DNA of 64,000 nt from the NCBI GenBank assembly GCA_903927965.1, contig CAIYPA010000329.1, forward strand, positions 1 to 64,000, in the 5' to 3' direction. The notes beneath the pieces were generated by a model. The model saw only the letters and a program-made list of their open reading frames with translations. It was not told where the DNA came from and did no database searches. Both the position numbers and the translations under genes were made by a program. Below, piece by piece: positions 28,074 to 37,376 of this stretch. Numbering within the stretch: the first letter of the stretch is position 1; the number at the start of each line of letters is the position of its first letter. Origin of the DNA: an uncultured Bacteroidia bacterium (lineage in GTDB: Bacteria > Bacteroidota > Bacteroidia > Bacteroidales > Prolixibacteraceae).

Positions 28074-29399
28074 ATGAAAGTCGCAATCGTAGGAAGTGGA
28101 TACGTGGGCCTTGTAACCGGAACATGTTTCGCAGAAGTTGGTATCGAAGTCACTTGTGTTGACATTGACCAAAAGAAAATTGAGAATTTAAAAAATGGCA
28201 TTATTCCGATTTTTGAGCCCGGGCTCGATGAGATGGTACTCAGGAACATGAAAAAAGGGAGATTGCAGTTCACGACTGACATATCGGAAGCTCTTGAAAA
28301 TTGTGAAGTGCTGTTCACAGCTGTAGGTACGCCCCCCGATAAAGATGGAAGTGCCGATCTTCAGTATGTTTTAAGTGTTGCCCGTGATTGTGGCAAAAAC
28401 ATGAAAGATTATTTGCTGATCGTGACCAAAAGCACAGTGCCAGTTGGAACTGCCCAGAAAGTAAGAAAGGCGTTGCAGGAGGAATTGGACAAACGGGGAG
28501 TTGACATTAAGTTTGATGTTGCATCCAATCCTGAATTCCTGAAGGAGGGTGCTGCAATCACCGATTTTCTCAAACCTGACCGTATTGTGGTTGGCCTTGA
28601 TTCGCCCCGGGCTGAAGAATTAATGAAAAGCCTCTATAAACCTTTTACATTAAACGGACATCCCATTATTTTCATGGACATCACTTCAGCTGAGATGACC
28701 AAATATGCTGCCAATGCGATGCTCGCAACAAAAATCAGTTTTATGAACGACATCGCCAATTTGTGCGAGATTGTTGGTGCAGATATCAACAGTGTCCGAA
28801 AAGGGATCGGATCAGATTCAAGGATTGGGAACAAATTTATTTATCCAGGGATCGGTTATGGTGGGTCTTGTTTTCCTAAAGATGTTAAGGCATTGATTCA
28901 TACTGCTGAAGATTTCAAATATGAGCTAAGGGTACTCAAAGCTGTTGAAGAAGTAAATCAGGATCAGAAATCAGTCTTGTTCAATAAAGTGTTGAATTAT
29001 TTTAATGGCGATATCGCTGACAAGACCATTGCCATGTGGGGATTATCCTTTAAACCACAAACCGACGATATGCGCGAAGCACCCTCATTGGTAATTGCAA
29101 AAAAACTACTTGAAGCCGGCGCAAAAGTTAAAGCGTACGATCCGGTTGCCATGAACGAAGCCAAACACACATTAAAGGATACTATTACCTATTCGGAGGA
29201 CCAATATGAAGCATTAATCGATGCAGATTGCTTGTTGCTGATCACCGAATGGCCAGAATTCAAATTCCCAAATTTCAACATTGTAAGGAAATTAATGAAC
29301 AAACCTGTAATTTTCGATGGCCGCAATATTTATGAATTGGACGAAATGAAACGGTTGGGCTTTACCTATTTCTGTATCGGGATAAATACATCAAATTAA
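28074..29399 (+). CDS. ugd: UDP-glucose 6-dehydrogenase
   Basis: A 441-residue cytoplasmic enzyme that oxidises UDP-glucose twice to UDP-glucuronate using NAD. The N-terminal Rossmann motif is [12 protein letters not shown], the substrate/hinge region includes [11 protein letters not shown], and catalytic Cys266 lies in [14 protein letters not shown]. The C-terminal UDP-binding domain includes [17 protein letters not shown]. Length and motifs are those of the full-size family. The next gene encodes UDP-glucuronate decarboxylase, so the two steps lead from UDP-glucose to UDP-xylose, the likely pentose donor for this polysaccharide. Confidence 0.95.
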   Translation: MKVAIVGSGYVGLVTGTCFAEVGIEVTCVDIDQKKIENLKNGIIPIFEPGLDEMVLRNMKKGRLQFTTDISEALENCEVLFTAVGTPPDKDGSADLQYVLSVARDCGKNMKDYLLIVTKSTVPVGTAQKVRKALQEELDKRGVDIKFDVASNPEFLKEGAAITDFLKPDRIVVGLDSPRAEELMKSLYKPFTLNGHPIIFMDITSAEMTKYAANAMLATKISFMNDIANLCEIVGADINSVRKGIGSDSRIGNKFIYPGIGYGGSCFPKDVKALIHTAEDFKYELRVLKAVEEVNQDQKSVLFNKVLNYFNGDIADKTIAMWGLSFKPQTDDMREAPSLVIAKKLLEAGAKVKAYDPVAMNEAKHTLKDTITYSEDQYEALIDADCLLLITEWPEFKFPNFNIVRKLMNKPVIFDGRNIYELDEMKRLGFTYFCIGINTSN

Positions 29400-29412
29400 T
29401 AATTGAAATAAA

Positions 29413-30351
29413 ATGATCAAGAAAAAGGTTTTAGTTACAGGTGGGGCTGGTTTTGTGGGTTCACATCTTTGCGACCGGCTGTTGAAAGAGGGCAATGAAG
29501 TTGTTTGTCTAGATAACTATTTCACTGGTCAGAAGCAGAATATTGTTCATTTACTGGATAACCCTTTCTTTGAATTGATCCGGCATGATGTAACAATGCC
29601 TTTTTTCATTGAGGTGGACGAGATTTATAATCTTGCCTGTCCGGCATCCCCCATCCATTATCAATATAACGCCATCAAGACAATGAAAACCTCTGTGATG
29701 GGGGCGATCAATATGCTGGGTTTGGCTAAACGGATAAAAGCCAAGATCCTTCAGGCTTCAACCAGTGAAGTTTATGGTGATCCTCAGGTGCACCCACAAA
29801 CAGAAAGCTACTGGGGACATGTGAATCCCATTGGTGAACGTTCGTGCTACGACGAGGGAAAACGTTCAGCTGAAACCCTTTTCGTCAACTATTACAAACA
29901 AAATAATGTCAGGATCAAAATTATCAGGATCTTTAATACTTTTGGTCCGCGCATGCACCCCCACGATGGAAGGGTCGTATCGAATTTTATTGTCCAGGCA
30001 TTAAAAAATGAGGACATCACCATTTATGGTGATGGTCAGCAAACCCGTAGTTTCCAATATGTTGATGATCTAATCGAAGGCATGGTCAGAATGATGGCCT
30101 CGCGTGAAGATTTCACGGGACCCGTAAATATCGGAAATCCCAATGAATTCACAATTCTCCAACTGGCAGAACATGTCATTGACCTGACCAATTCAAAATC
30201 AAAGATTGTCAGAATGCCCTTGCCTCCCGATGATCCCACTCAAAGGCAACCCAATATTAGCCTCGCAAAAAAGGAACTGGATTGGGAACCCAAGATACAG
30301 TTGAAGGAAGGGTTGCTGAAAACGATCGAGTACTTTTCTTCCATCATTTAG
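29413..30351 (+). CDS. uxs: UDP-glucuronate decarboxylase (UDP-xylose synthase)
   Basis: A 312-residue extended short-chain dehydrogenase. The NAD-binding motif is [12 protein letters not shown], the catalytic Tyr-x-x-x-Lys is in YDEGKRSAE, the partner Thr/Ser is in [10 protein letters not shown], and NLACPASP with [10 protein letters not shown] is diagnostic of the UXS subgroup rather than UDP-glucose epimerase. It decarboxylates UDP-glucuronate to UDP-xylose. It starts 13 bp after ugd, which supplies its substrate. Confidence 0.92.
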   Translation: MIKKKVLVTGGAGFVGSHLCDRLLKEGNEVVCLDNYFTGQKQNIVHLLDNPFFELIRHDVTMPFFIEVDEIYNLACPASPIHYQYNAIKTMKTSVMGAINMLGLAKRIKAKILQASTSEVYGDPQVHPQTESYWGHVNPIGERSCYDEGKRSAETLFVNYYKQNNVRIKIIRIFNTFGPRMHPHDGRVVSNFIVQALKNEDITIYGDGQQTRSFQYVDDLIEGMVRMMASREDFTGPVNIGNPNEFTILQLAEHVIDLTNSKSKIVRMPLPPDDPTQRQPNISLAKKELDWEPKIQLKEGLLKTIEYFSSII

Positions 30352-30365
30352 AGGATATTTTTTTA

Positions 30366-31253
30366 ATGCACTTGGTTATTTCGCAAAATGCACACGTGAG
30401 GATCCTTGTTACAGGTTCCAATGGCCAGTTGGGAAACGAAATTCAGCAATTGGCGAATGATTACAAATTTTATATTTTTGATTATACTGATATTGAGGAA
30501 CTTGACATATCCAATAGCCAACATGTAGATGCTTATTTTGATGCAACCAAGCCACAAGTAATCATCAATTGTGCAGCTTATACAGCAGTTGACAAAGCTG
30601 AAACAGATGAAACTGTTGCTTACCTTGTAAACGCAAAAGCTACAGAAAATCTTGCACGATCTGCATCTCGTACTGGAGCAATGATCGTTCATGTTTCTAC
30701 TGATTATGTTTTTGATGGAAGGGCTTATATTCCATACAATGAATCAGATCTGACAAATCCCCAATCTGCCTACGGGCGGAGCAAACTCGCAGGTGAAGAG
30801 GCTGTCATGCAAAATGCGACAAATGGCATCATCATCCGGACTTCCTGGTTGTATTCAGCATTTGGCAATAATTTCATAAAGACGATGATCAGGTACGGCA
30901 AGGAACGTCAGGAATTAAAGGTGGTATTTGATCAGATTGGGACTCCTACTTATGCGAAAGACCTCGCAAAAGTAATCCTCGATATTATCCCGAAAGCTAT
31001 AACCAATTCAGGAGTAAATCTTTATCATTATTCAAACGAGGGAGTGGCAAGTTGGTACGATTTTGCTAAGTTTATTATCAACTTTTGCAGTATTGATTGT
31101 GATGTTAAACCCATCCTGACCAAAGATTACCCATTACCTGCACCCAGGCCATTCTATAGTGTACTCAATAAATCAAAGATCAAAGAGACTTTTAATATTG
31201 AAATTCCCTATTGGACCTCAAGTGTAATTGCATGTATTAAACGACTTCAATAA
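30366..31253 (+). CDS. rfbD: dTDP-4-dehydrorhamnose reductase-like (RfbD)
   Basis: A 295-residue NAD(P)-dependent reductase of the RmlD family. The N-terminal motif ILVTGSNGQLGNEI, the CAAYTAVDKAE segment, VSTDYVFDG and YGRSKLAGEE (Tyr-x-x-x-Lys) are all typical, and the domain is full length. It would reduce dTDP-4-keto-rhamnose to dTDP-rhamnose. The partner genes rmlA, rmlB and rmlC are not in the window and must lie elsewhere if that is the substrate. Three starts are possible: a far upstream one inside uxs (rejected), ATG at 30366, and GTG at 30396, which would give the family-typical MRILVTGS beginning. Confidence 0.88.
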   Translation: MHLVISQNAHVRILVTGSNGQLGNEIQQLANDYKFYIFDYTDIEELDISNSQHVDAYFDATKPQVIINCAAYTAVDKAETDETVAYLVNAKATENLARSASRTGAMIVHVSTDYVFDGRAYIPYNESDLTNPQSAYGRSKLAGEEAVMQNATNGIIIRTSWLYSAFGNNFIKTMIRYGKERQELKVVFDQIGTPTYAKDLAKVILDIIPKAITNSGVNLYHYSNEGVASWYDFAKFIINFCSIDCDVKPILTKDYPLPAPRPFYSVLNKSKIKETFNIEIPYWTSSVIACIKRLQ

Positions 31254-31273
31254 CAAATATAAATATAAACAAT

Positions 31274-31618
31274 ATGGCACAAATTGACTGGAAAGAATTC
31301 AATGATTATTTTAAATATTTTGATAAAGAGATCACGATTGAAGTTATAAATATCTACATTAATGAATATGACGAAAGAATACGCACGTTAGAAAAAAATA
31401 TTGAGGAGAAAGACTTTGTAAATCTGGCGTTTAACGCGCATAGCCTCAAAAGTGTGATCTCAAATTATATGGCTCCGTCTGTATATAGTCTTTCTCAATC
31501 TCTCGTGGATTTGGCCAAGAAAGATGATATACAACATATTCCAGAAACTTTTGAAGAACTAAAGAAGGCTTCAAAAGAACTATTATATGAACTGATTGGA
31601 TACCTGCATAAGCGATAA
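31274..31618 (+). CDS. Stand-alone HPt phosphotransfer protein
   Basis: A 114-residue helical protein with the HPt signature FNAHSLKSVISN; the phospho-acceptor would be His56. It has no kinase or receiver domain. HPt proteins shuttle phosphoryl groups between receiver domains in multistep relays. Here it closes the exopolysaccharide locus, whose two hybrid kinases end in receivers and lack their own HPt, and whose first gene encodes a free CheY-like receiver. It is therefore the probable missing link of a locus-encoded relay (inference). It follows rfbD by 20 bp. Confidence 0.85.
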   Translation: MAQIDWKEFNDYFKYFDKEITIEVINIYINEYDERIRTLEKNIEEKDFVNLAFNAHSLKSVISNYMAPSVYSLSQSLVDLAKKDDIQHIPETFEELKKASKELLYELIGYLHKR

Positions 31619-31744
31619 ATAAATACATTCATTTTTTCTAAAAAAGGTAACCAAAACATATCAATTATCAAACTAAATTACTTGCTCAAGAATGTAAAGA
31701 AGTATTTTACGGGGTCAAATTTCAAACTATTGAAAAATAAAAAG

Positions 31745-33778
31745 ATGAAAAAACTACTGTTTTTTGCGACGTTGATAATATTCGTCGGATTTTGGTCGTG
31801 TACAAAAAAAACCACAGGAGACCCTACACCTATCATTCCAACCACAAAGACTACCAAGGACCTTGTTGTTCCTGCATCTTTTGATTTCCAAACCACAAAA
31901 GAAATTGCTTTGGGAATTGTTGTTAAAAATTCAAGTTCCAATTTATCGGATGTTCCTGTATCGGTTTACCTTGACAATCCTGGGCCACCTGAGTCTCCCA
32001 GGTTAGACGCCAGACTGTATGGAACTTATACAAGCCAGGCCGATGGCCGTATTGATGCGACCATAAAAGTACCCTATACACAGGATAGTTTATACCTGTC
32101 AACGAATTTTATAGGTCTTGAATCTGAATCTGGCTTTGCTTTCAGTGGTTCAACAGCTACCTATACTTACGGTCAGGGTAATACGATTAAATCAGCTCCG
32201 TTATTTGTCCTGCAGGCAGCCCAAAATAAGGCTACCGTGGTTTATTCCTATATTGGTGCTTTCAACAATAGTGGACTCCCACTTTATCTGGTGACACCTC
32301 GTGATCCAATATCACAAAGTCTCTTAAATGACGTGAACGCATCCCTGCCTGAACGTGTAAAATTGACAGTCAGCCATCCACAATACTTAAAGTCTGATAA
32401 TGAGGGTGATGTAATTCTGACAAAGGATGCTGATGTTTGGATCACTTTTGTAAGTGAGGGTGCAGGTTACATGAATGCAATAGGTTATTACACTTATAAC
32501 GCTGCAAATCCCCCTGCTGATGCTTCCAAGATTGCAAAACACAACATTATTTTCCCGAACGCATCTTTACCCGGATCGGGAGGATCGTTGCAATCGGGGG
32601 ATAAAGTTTTTTTAGGGAGATTTACTGCCGGTACAGGAATAGGGTGGTTTATCGTGGCAAATGGTTGGAACAATACAACAGTTGCAGGACAAACCATTTA
32701 TTATTCAGAGCCTTCTTTCAATCCTGAATCCACAGCATCGCTTAAACAGCATACTGTCCTGCTGGCCGATAAAGTCAGGAATTTGAATATTTTAGGCTTT
32801 GAAGACCTGAACCGGGTAACAGGTGGCTCGGACGAAGATTTTAATGATGCCCTTTTTTATGTCACTGCAAATCCCGCCAGTGCAATTGATGGAACTTCTG
32901 TTCCGCTTATTGATACTCCATTGGATGATGACAAAGATGGGGTAACGAATGCATTTGACGAATTCCCAAATGATGCAAAAAGGGCCCATACGAGTTATTA
33001 TCCTGGAAAAGACCAATACAACAGTTTGCTGGTTGAGGACTTGTGGCCTTCATTGGGCGACTTTGATTTTAACGACCTGGTTGTTGACTGTAATTTTAAA
33101 AATGTCACAAACGCCCAGACAAATGTTGTCGAGATGTTCATTAAACTAAAAGTGAGGGCGATTGGTGCATCTTATAAAAATGGTTTTGGTATTCAGCTTC
33201 CGGTTGCACCATCTGTTGTTTCTTCCGTAACTTTGACTGACCAGTCCGGGACTGTTAAAAGTATTGGCGTAGAAGCCGGTCAGGACAAAACTGTGGTCAT
33301 TGCTTTCGATAATGCCTTCACGCTTCTACCTTCAACAGGGGGATCAGGGGTAAATGTAATTCAAGGCAACGGATGGTCTGAACCAAAAGATATTGAATTG
33401 CATATCCTCTTTACGACACCTCAGACTGTGGCCAATTTAGGAACTGCGCCATTTAATCCCTTTATCTATGTTAATGGCGACAGGACTAAAGAAATCCACA
33501 TGGCTGGTGCGAAACCAACAAATAAAGCAAGCACCTCATTTTTTGGTCAAAGCAGCGATTCTTCCAACCCTGCAACAGGCAGATATTACAAATCCACAAA
33601 TAACCTGATCTGGATGATGGAAGTACCTTCAAGTTTTCAGTATCCAATTGAAACAAACGATATTACAAAGTCATACCTCAAATTTGGAGCCTGGGCAGAA
33701 TCTGGTGGATCGCAATTCACTGACTGGTATCTGGATAAAACCGGATATCGCAATAGCAGCCTGATATACAAGAAATAA
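31745..33778 (+). CDS. LruC-domain lipoprotein (first copy)
   Basis: A 677-residue exported protein. It starts MKKLLFFATLIIFVGFWSCTKK, a lipoprotein signal with Cys20 as the likely lipidated residue. Order of parts: a beta-rich region from about 40 on; a DUF4114-like element (LGFEDLNRVTGGSDEDFND); an acidic calcium-binding loop of thrombospondin-3 type (DDDKDGVTNAFDEFPND); then the LruC domain (LLVEDLWPSLGDFDFNDLVVDC and the rest to the C-terminus). It is probably surface-exposed. I chose the ATG at 31745 over the TTG at 31682 because it gives the lipoprotein signal. It is a tandem paralogue of the next gene, and the two share long nearly identical C-terminal stretches. Function is unknown. 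Confidence 0.82.
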   Translation: MKKLLFFATLIIFVGFWSCTKKTTGDPTPIIPTTKTTKDLVVPASFDFQTTKEIALGIVVKNSSSNLSDVPVSVYLDNPGPPESPRLDARLYGTYTSQADGRIDATIKVPYTQDSLYLSTNFIGLESESGFAFSGSTATYTYGQGNTIKSAPLFVLQAAQNKATVVYSYIGAFNNSGLPLYLVTPRDPISQSLLNDVNASLPERVKLTVSHPQYLKSDNEGDVILTKDADVWITFVSEGAGYMNAIGYYTYNAANPPADASKIAKHNIIFPNASLPGSGGSLQSGDKVFLGRFTAGTGIGWFIVANGWNNTTVAGQTIYYSEPSFNPESTASLKQHTVLLADKVRNLNILGFEDLNRVTGGSDEDFNDALFYVTANPASAIDGTSVPLIDTPLDDDKDGVTNAFDEFPNDAKRAHTSYYPGKDQYNSLLVEDLWPSLGDFDFNDLVVDCNFKNVTNAQTNVVEMFIKLKVRAIGASYKNGFGIQLPVAPSVVSSVTLTDQSGTVKSIGVEAGQDKTVVIAFDNAFTLLPSTGGSGVNVIQGNGWSEPKDIELHILFTTPQTVANLGTAPFNPFIYVNGDRTKEIHMAGAKPTNKASTSFFGQSSDSSNPATGRYYKSTNNLIWMMEVPSSFQYPIETNDITKSYLKFGAWAESGGSQFTDWYLDKTGYRNSSLIYKK

Positions 33779-33811
33779 AACTGAACCTGATTTTAAATTA
33801 ATTCAAATAAT

Positions 33812-33846
33812 AAGGTCATCAATGAAAGTTGGTGACCTTTTTTTGT
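33812..33846 (+). terminator. Terminator after the first LruC gene
   Basis: A 9-bp stem with one G-T pair (AAGGTCATC at 33812-33820, GGTGACCTT at 33831-33839) and a 10-nt loop is followed by a T-rich run to 33844. Confidence 0.65.
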
Positions 33847-33973
33847 TTTGAGTTGTGTTGAAAAAGGGTTGTACAGCAAAATAAAAAACTCCCTTACAAT
33901 ATGATTTTTTAGATATTTAACCTAACTTTTTAATTACGCTTAATATCTAAAAGGAACGTTAAAAAACTCATTA

Positions 33974-34003
33974 TTTGCCACTCCAGTGTGATAATTACTT
34001 TTG
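33974..34003 (+). promoter_or_regulatory. Bacteroidetes-type promoter for the second LruC gene
   Basis: TTTG at 33974-33977 and TACTTTTG at 33996-34003 are separated by 18 bp, matching both elements of the Bacteroidetes promoter. The start codon is 83 bp downstream, leaving a leader of about 75 nt. Together with the terminator at 33812 this accounts for most of the 308-bp gap 33779-34086; I see nothing else in it. Confidence 0.5.
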
Positions 34004-34086
34004 TTAGGCAATAAAGGTTGAATAAATTCAGATTTCACTTTTAATACCTTATCCGGATTGATTAATATAAATTTTAAATAACAATT

Positions 34087-36123
34087 ATGAAACAGCTTAT
34101 AATTTTTACTCTGATCCTGTTGATGATGGGGCTTTTTTCATGTATGAAAAATACGGCTGTTGACAATATTGGAACAACAGATCCCACAACCAAAACAATG
34201 AGGGATTTGACAGTTCCTTCCTCGTTTGAGTTTAAGACAACAAAAGAAGTTGCATTGGGGATACTTATAAAGAACCCAACCTCGGTAATGTCGGATGTCC
34301 CGGTTTCTGTCTATCTTGATTATCCGGGATCCACTGAGTCACCGAATCCTGATGCAAGGTTGTATGGAACCTATGTTAGCCAATCAGACGGAAGAATCGA
34401 TGAAATGATCAAGTTACCTCTTTCACAAGATAGTATCTATTTAGCAACAGATTACATAGGACTTGAGAATGAATCAGGGATCAGGATAACCGGTAATATT
34501 GCCTCGTACACCTTTGGTACAGGTAATACAATCAAATCAGCTTCCATTTCAGATCCTTCCGGTTCCCCATTGAAAGCAGCTCCATCCTATACATTTATGG
34601 GATCTTTCAATGCTCAGGGAGTACCTGGCTATCTAATGCCAACCAATGATGTGCTTGACAAATACTTTCTCATAGACCTTAATGCATCTATTCCAGAAAA
34701 AGGCAATGTACCTTTAAATCACCCTCAATTTCTTGCTAGTGGAATTGTCGGAGATGTTATTCTGAATCAAAAAGCAGACGTTTGGATCACCTTTGTCAGT
34801 GAAGGGGCGGGATTTACTAATGCAATCGGCTATTTTACCTACAATCCGGCCACACCGCCACAAAAAATCAGTGATATCGCCAACCTTAAAATCATCTTCC
34901 CAAATGTTTCATTAAACGGGACAGGTGGGGGGTTACTTTCTGGAAATAAGGTGCATCTTGGCCTTTTCGATGCAAATACAGCGCTTGGATGGTTTATCGT
35001 TGCCAATGGCTGGAATGGAACAACGGTAAATGGTTCAATCCTCTATTTTTCTGACCCTGTATTAAATGTATCTGAGACAAATGCATTAAAACATCAGCAC
35101 ACTGTACTGATCAACGATACCAAAAGATCCCTTTTTATCCTGGGTTTTGAGGATATGAACAGATCAACAGGTGGTTCCGATAACGATTTTAATGATGAGG
35201 TTTTCTATATCACAACAAATCCTGTCAGTGCTATCAAATCAGAAAATATACCCGTGGTCGTTTTGCCATCCGATGATGACAAAGATGGTGTTACCAATAC
35301 TTTGGATGAATTCCCGAATGATCCAGCAAGGGCACATACAAGTTATTATCCGGCTAAAAATCAATATAACAGCCTTTTGGTTGAAGATCTATGGCCTTCT
35401 TTAGGGGATTTTGATTTCAACGACATGGTCGTTGATTGTAACTACGAAAATGTCACCAATGCTCAAAATAATGTTGTTGAAACATATATCAAATTAAAAG
35501 TCAGGGCTATAGGTGCTTCGTTTAAAAATGGATTTGGAATCCAGCTTCCGATTGCCCCTTCTGCAGTTTCATCAGTTACTTTAACAGACCAGTCCGGGAT
35601 TAATAGTAGTATAGGGGTTGAAGCGGGTCAGGACAAGGCCGTGGTCATTGCATTCAATGATGCATTTAAGCTTTTGCCTTCCACTGGAGGAACCGGGGTC
35701 AATGTTATTCCAGGAAATGGTGTATCGACACCAAAGGAGATCACATTGCACATCCTTTTTGCGACACCGCAAACAGTTGCCAACCTTGGAACAGCCCCAT
35801 TTAATCCATTTATCTATGTAAATGGAGATCGTACCAAGGAAGTGCATCTGCCAATGGCAAAACCGACCACAAAAGCCAATGTAGCCTTTTTTGGAACAAG
35901 CAGCGATACTTCAAATCCTGCTACTGGCAGATATTATAAATCTTCCAATAACCTGGTCTGGATGATGGAGGTACCTTCAAGTTTCCAATATACAATTGAG
36001 ACAAACGATATTACGAAATCGTACCTTAAATTTGGAGCCTGGGCAGAGTCTGGTGGAACGCAATTCACCGACTGGTATCTTGATAAAACAGGGTATCGCA
36101 ATAGTAGCTTGATTTATAAATAG
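34087..36123 (+). CDS. LruC-domain lipoprotein (second copy)
   Basis: A 678-residue paralogue of the preceding protein with the same layout: lipoprotein signal (LIIFTLILLMMGLFSCMKN, Cys19), DUF4114-like LGFEDMNRSTGGSDNDFND, calcium-loop DDDKDGVTNTLDEFPND, and the LruC domain (LWPSLGDFDFNDMVVDC). The C-terminal 300 residues are close to identical to those of the first copy, while the middle (about 160-210) has diverged and carries an insert. It has its own promoter and terminator, so the duplicated genes can be expressed separately. It is probably a surface lipoprotein; the biological role is unknown. Confidence 0.82.
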   Translation: MKQLIIFTLILLMMGLFSCMKNTAVDNIGTTDPTTKTMRDLTVPSSFEFKTTKEVALGILIKNPTSVMSDVPVSVYLDYPGSTESPNPDARLYGTYVSQSDGRIDEMIKLPLSQDSIYLATDYIGLENESGIRITGNIASYTFGTGNTIKSASISDPSGSPLKAAPSYTFMGSFNAQGVPGYLMPTNDVLDKYFLIDLNASIPEKGNVPLNHPQFLASGIVGDVILNQKADVWITFVSEGAGFTNAIGYFTYNPATPPQKISDIANLKIIFPNVSLNGTGGGLLSGNKVHLGLFDANTALGWFIVANGWNGTTVNGSILYFSDPVLNVSETNALKHQHTVLINDTKRSLFILGFEDMNRSTGGSDNDFNDEVFYITTNPVSAIKSENIPVVVLPSDDDKDGVTNTLDEFPNDPARAHTSYYPAKNQYNSLLVEDLWPSLGDFDFNDMVVDCNYENVTNAQNNVVETYIKLKVRAIGASFKNGFGIQLPIAPSAVSSVTLTDQSGINSSIGVEAGQDKAVVIAFNDAFKLLPSTGGTGVNVIPGNGVSTPKEITLHILFATPQTVANLGTAPFNPFIYVNGDRTKEVHLPMAKPTTKANVAFFGTSSDTSNPATGRYYKSSNNLVWMMEVPSSFQYTIETNDITKSYLKFGAWAESGGTQFTDWYLDKTGYRNSSLIYK

Positions 36124-36149
36124 ATATAGATATTCAACTCAATAAGAAG

Positions 36150-36182
36150 GAGCCATCAGTTAATAAGGATGGCTCTTTTTTT
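36150..36182 (+). terminator. Terminator after the second LruC gene
   Basis: An 8-bp perfect stem (GAGCCATC at 36150-36157, GATGGCTC at 36168-36175) with a 10-nt loop and a 7-T tail. It separates the plus-strand block from the minus-strand genes that follow. Confidence 0.8.
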
Positions 36183-36197
36183 GAAAAAGAAATTGCT

Positions 36198-36536
36198 TCA
36201 GATAGAGATAACTTTGCCAGAAGTATTTATCAATCGAACAAGATCGGACATGGTCCCCTTTCGACCGGATGCAAGTTCAGGAGCGAGATTATAAAAATTC
36301 AGACAGGTCGTACAGGTAACCAATGAAGAGCCCCTTTTCTCAAGTTCGAGAAGTTCATCTTCAATCTCAGAACCTTTTGTGTTGAGCTTGACCCCATCTG
36401 CATAAAAAAAGACGTTTGGGGGTGTCTGATTTTCTTTCAATAATGTCTTAAAGAAATTGATAACCAGAACAGTCTGGAGTTCAAGGGGCCCGCTTCCCAT
36501 CCCATCTCGGGTTACAATTAACAAGAGGTTTTCCAT
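36198..36536 (-). CDS. DsrE-family protein, YedF C-domain-like
   Basis: A 112-residue small protein of the DsrE/DsrF-like sulfur-relay fold. The order of elements matches the C-terminal domain of YedF-type selenium/sulfur proteins: GMGSGPLEL at the start, ADGVKLNTKGSE in the middle and a cysteine motif TCTTCLNFYNL, which in the family is CGTCLDFY. Cys of TTCLNFY is the likely persulfide-carrying residue. The N-terminal TusA-like domain of full YedF is absent. It is the last gene of a minus-strand run, but a hairpin at 36565-36590 separates it from the TPR gene upstream, so it may be transcribed independently. Confidence 0.75.
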   Translation of the reverse strand: MENLLLIVTRDGMGSGPLELQTVLVINFFKTLLKENQTPPNVFFYADGVKLNTKGSEIEDELLELEKRGSSLVTCTTCLNFYNLAPELASGRKGTMSDLVRLINTSGKVISI

Positions 36537-36564
36537 AGCTATTTCAATTTATCATTTTAAATTA

Positions 36565-36590
36565 AAATGCCTGGCATAAACCAGGCATTT
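36565..36590 (-). terminator. Terminator after the TPR-protein gene
   Basis: A perfect 10-bp inverted repeat (AAATGCCTGG / CCAGGCATTT) with a 6-nt loop. Read on the minus strand it is followed by a T-rich stretch. It lies 28 bp beyond the stop codon of the gene at 36618-37280. Confidence 0.65.
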
Positions 36591-36617
36591 ATTATTTGAA
36601 ATAAAATAAAAAATTGA

Positions 36618-37280
36618 TTATAAAGTTGCGATTTGCTTATCACAAGTTTCTTTTAATGCTTTTGCTTTATCATCGGCCGGGTTATATTCCAATGTTTTAT
36701 CCAAAGAAGTGATAGCCAAGGCAAATTCCTTTTTCGCTTTTCCCATTTCGGCTACATACCCAGGATCTTTAGCATCCTTGAACTTTTTTGTATTGATCTT
36801 ATCAATAGCAGCCTTCAAAATGGCATTGGCTGCGTTCACGTGGCCAACTGCTTCGGCAAAATAGTTCTTGGATATCTCGACTTTAAACTTAACATTTTGT
36901 GGAAACTTCGTATTCCCTTCGGTGATAGCTTTTTGGTACTCGTCATTTTTTTTCTGAAACTTCAAAATCGCGGCCTTATTAAAGAGTGCATCCTCAGCCC
37001 TATAATTGTTTGCATAGGCAATATCATAGTATTTAATGGCTTTATCCATATCGTTTACCTTAATTGCACAAATCGCACAATTATAGATCATTGCATAATC
37101 CTGTGGCAGTGTTCCCCACACTGCCAGGGCTTTTTCATAATTCTCCAATGCTTTGGCATAATCCTTGGCATTTAGAGCATCGTTACCGGCATTCTGCAAT
37201 TTAACCGACTCCTGGGCGAAAAGTGTCCCAAAACTAAGACACAAAAAAATAAAAAAGGCAAATTTCTTCATACATTTCAT
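36618..37280 (-). CDS. Exported TPR-repeat protein
   Basis: A 220-residue protein with a signal peptide (FAFFIFLCLSFGTLFAQ) followed by at least three tetratricopeptide-like helical hairpins: GNDALNAKDYAKALENYEKAL, NCAICAIKVNDMDKAIKYYD and NKAAILKFQKKNDEYQKAI, with a fourth, weaker one near the C-terminus (SLDKTLEYNPADDKAK). TPR proteins mediate protein-protein contacts; a specific partner cannot be read. It has a good promoter of its own on the minus strand (37332-37362) and a terminator, so it is probably monocistronic. Confidence 0.78.
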   Translation of the reverse strand: MKCMKKFAFFIFLCLSFGTLFAQESVKLQNAGNDALNAKDYAKALENYEKALAVWGTLPQDYAMIYNCAICAIKVNDMDKAIKYYDIAYANNYRAEDALFNKAAILKFQKKNDEYQKAITEGNTKFPQNVKFKVEISKNYFAEAVGHVNAANAILKAAIDKINTKKFKDAKDPGYVAEMGKAKKEFALAITSLDKTLEYNPADDKAKALKETCDKQIATL

Positions 37281-37331
37281 TTTTTAAAAGTTTTACTAAT
37301 GTAACAATGGATTGACTGTTTGTGTTCGCGC

Positions 37332-37362
37332 CAAAAATACAAATTAATTGGAAAAATCCAAA
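37332..37362 (-). promoter_or_regulatory. Bacteroidetes-type promoter for the TPR-protein gene
   Basis: On the minus strand, TTTG (37359-37362) and TATTTTTG (37332-37339) are separated by 19 bp. The start codon lies about 50 bp downstream. Both elements match the Bacteroidetes consensus. Confidence 0.5.
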
Positions 37363-37376
37363 TTAATTCATCATGT

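Noticed and set aside
30282-30365. Upstream start for the rfbD-like gene
   Set aside because: It would begin 70 bp inside the uxs coding region and adds 28 residues with no family similarity.
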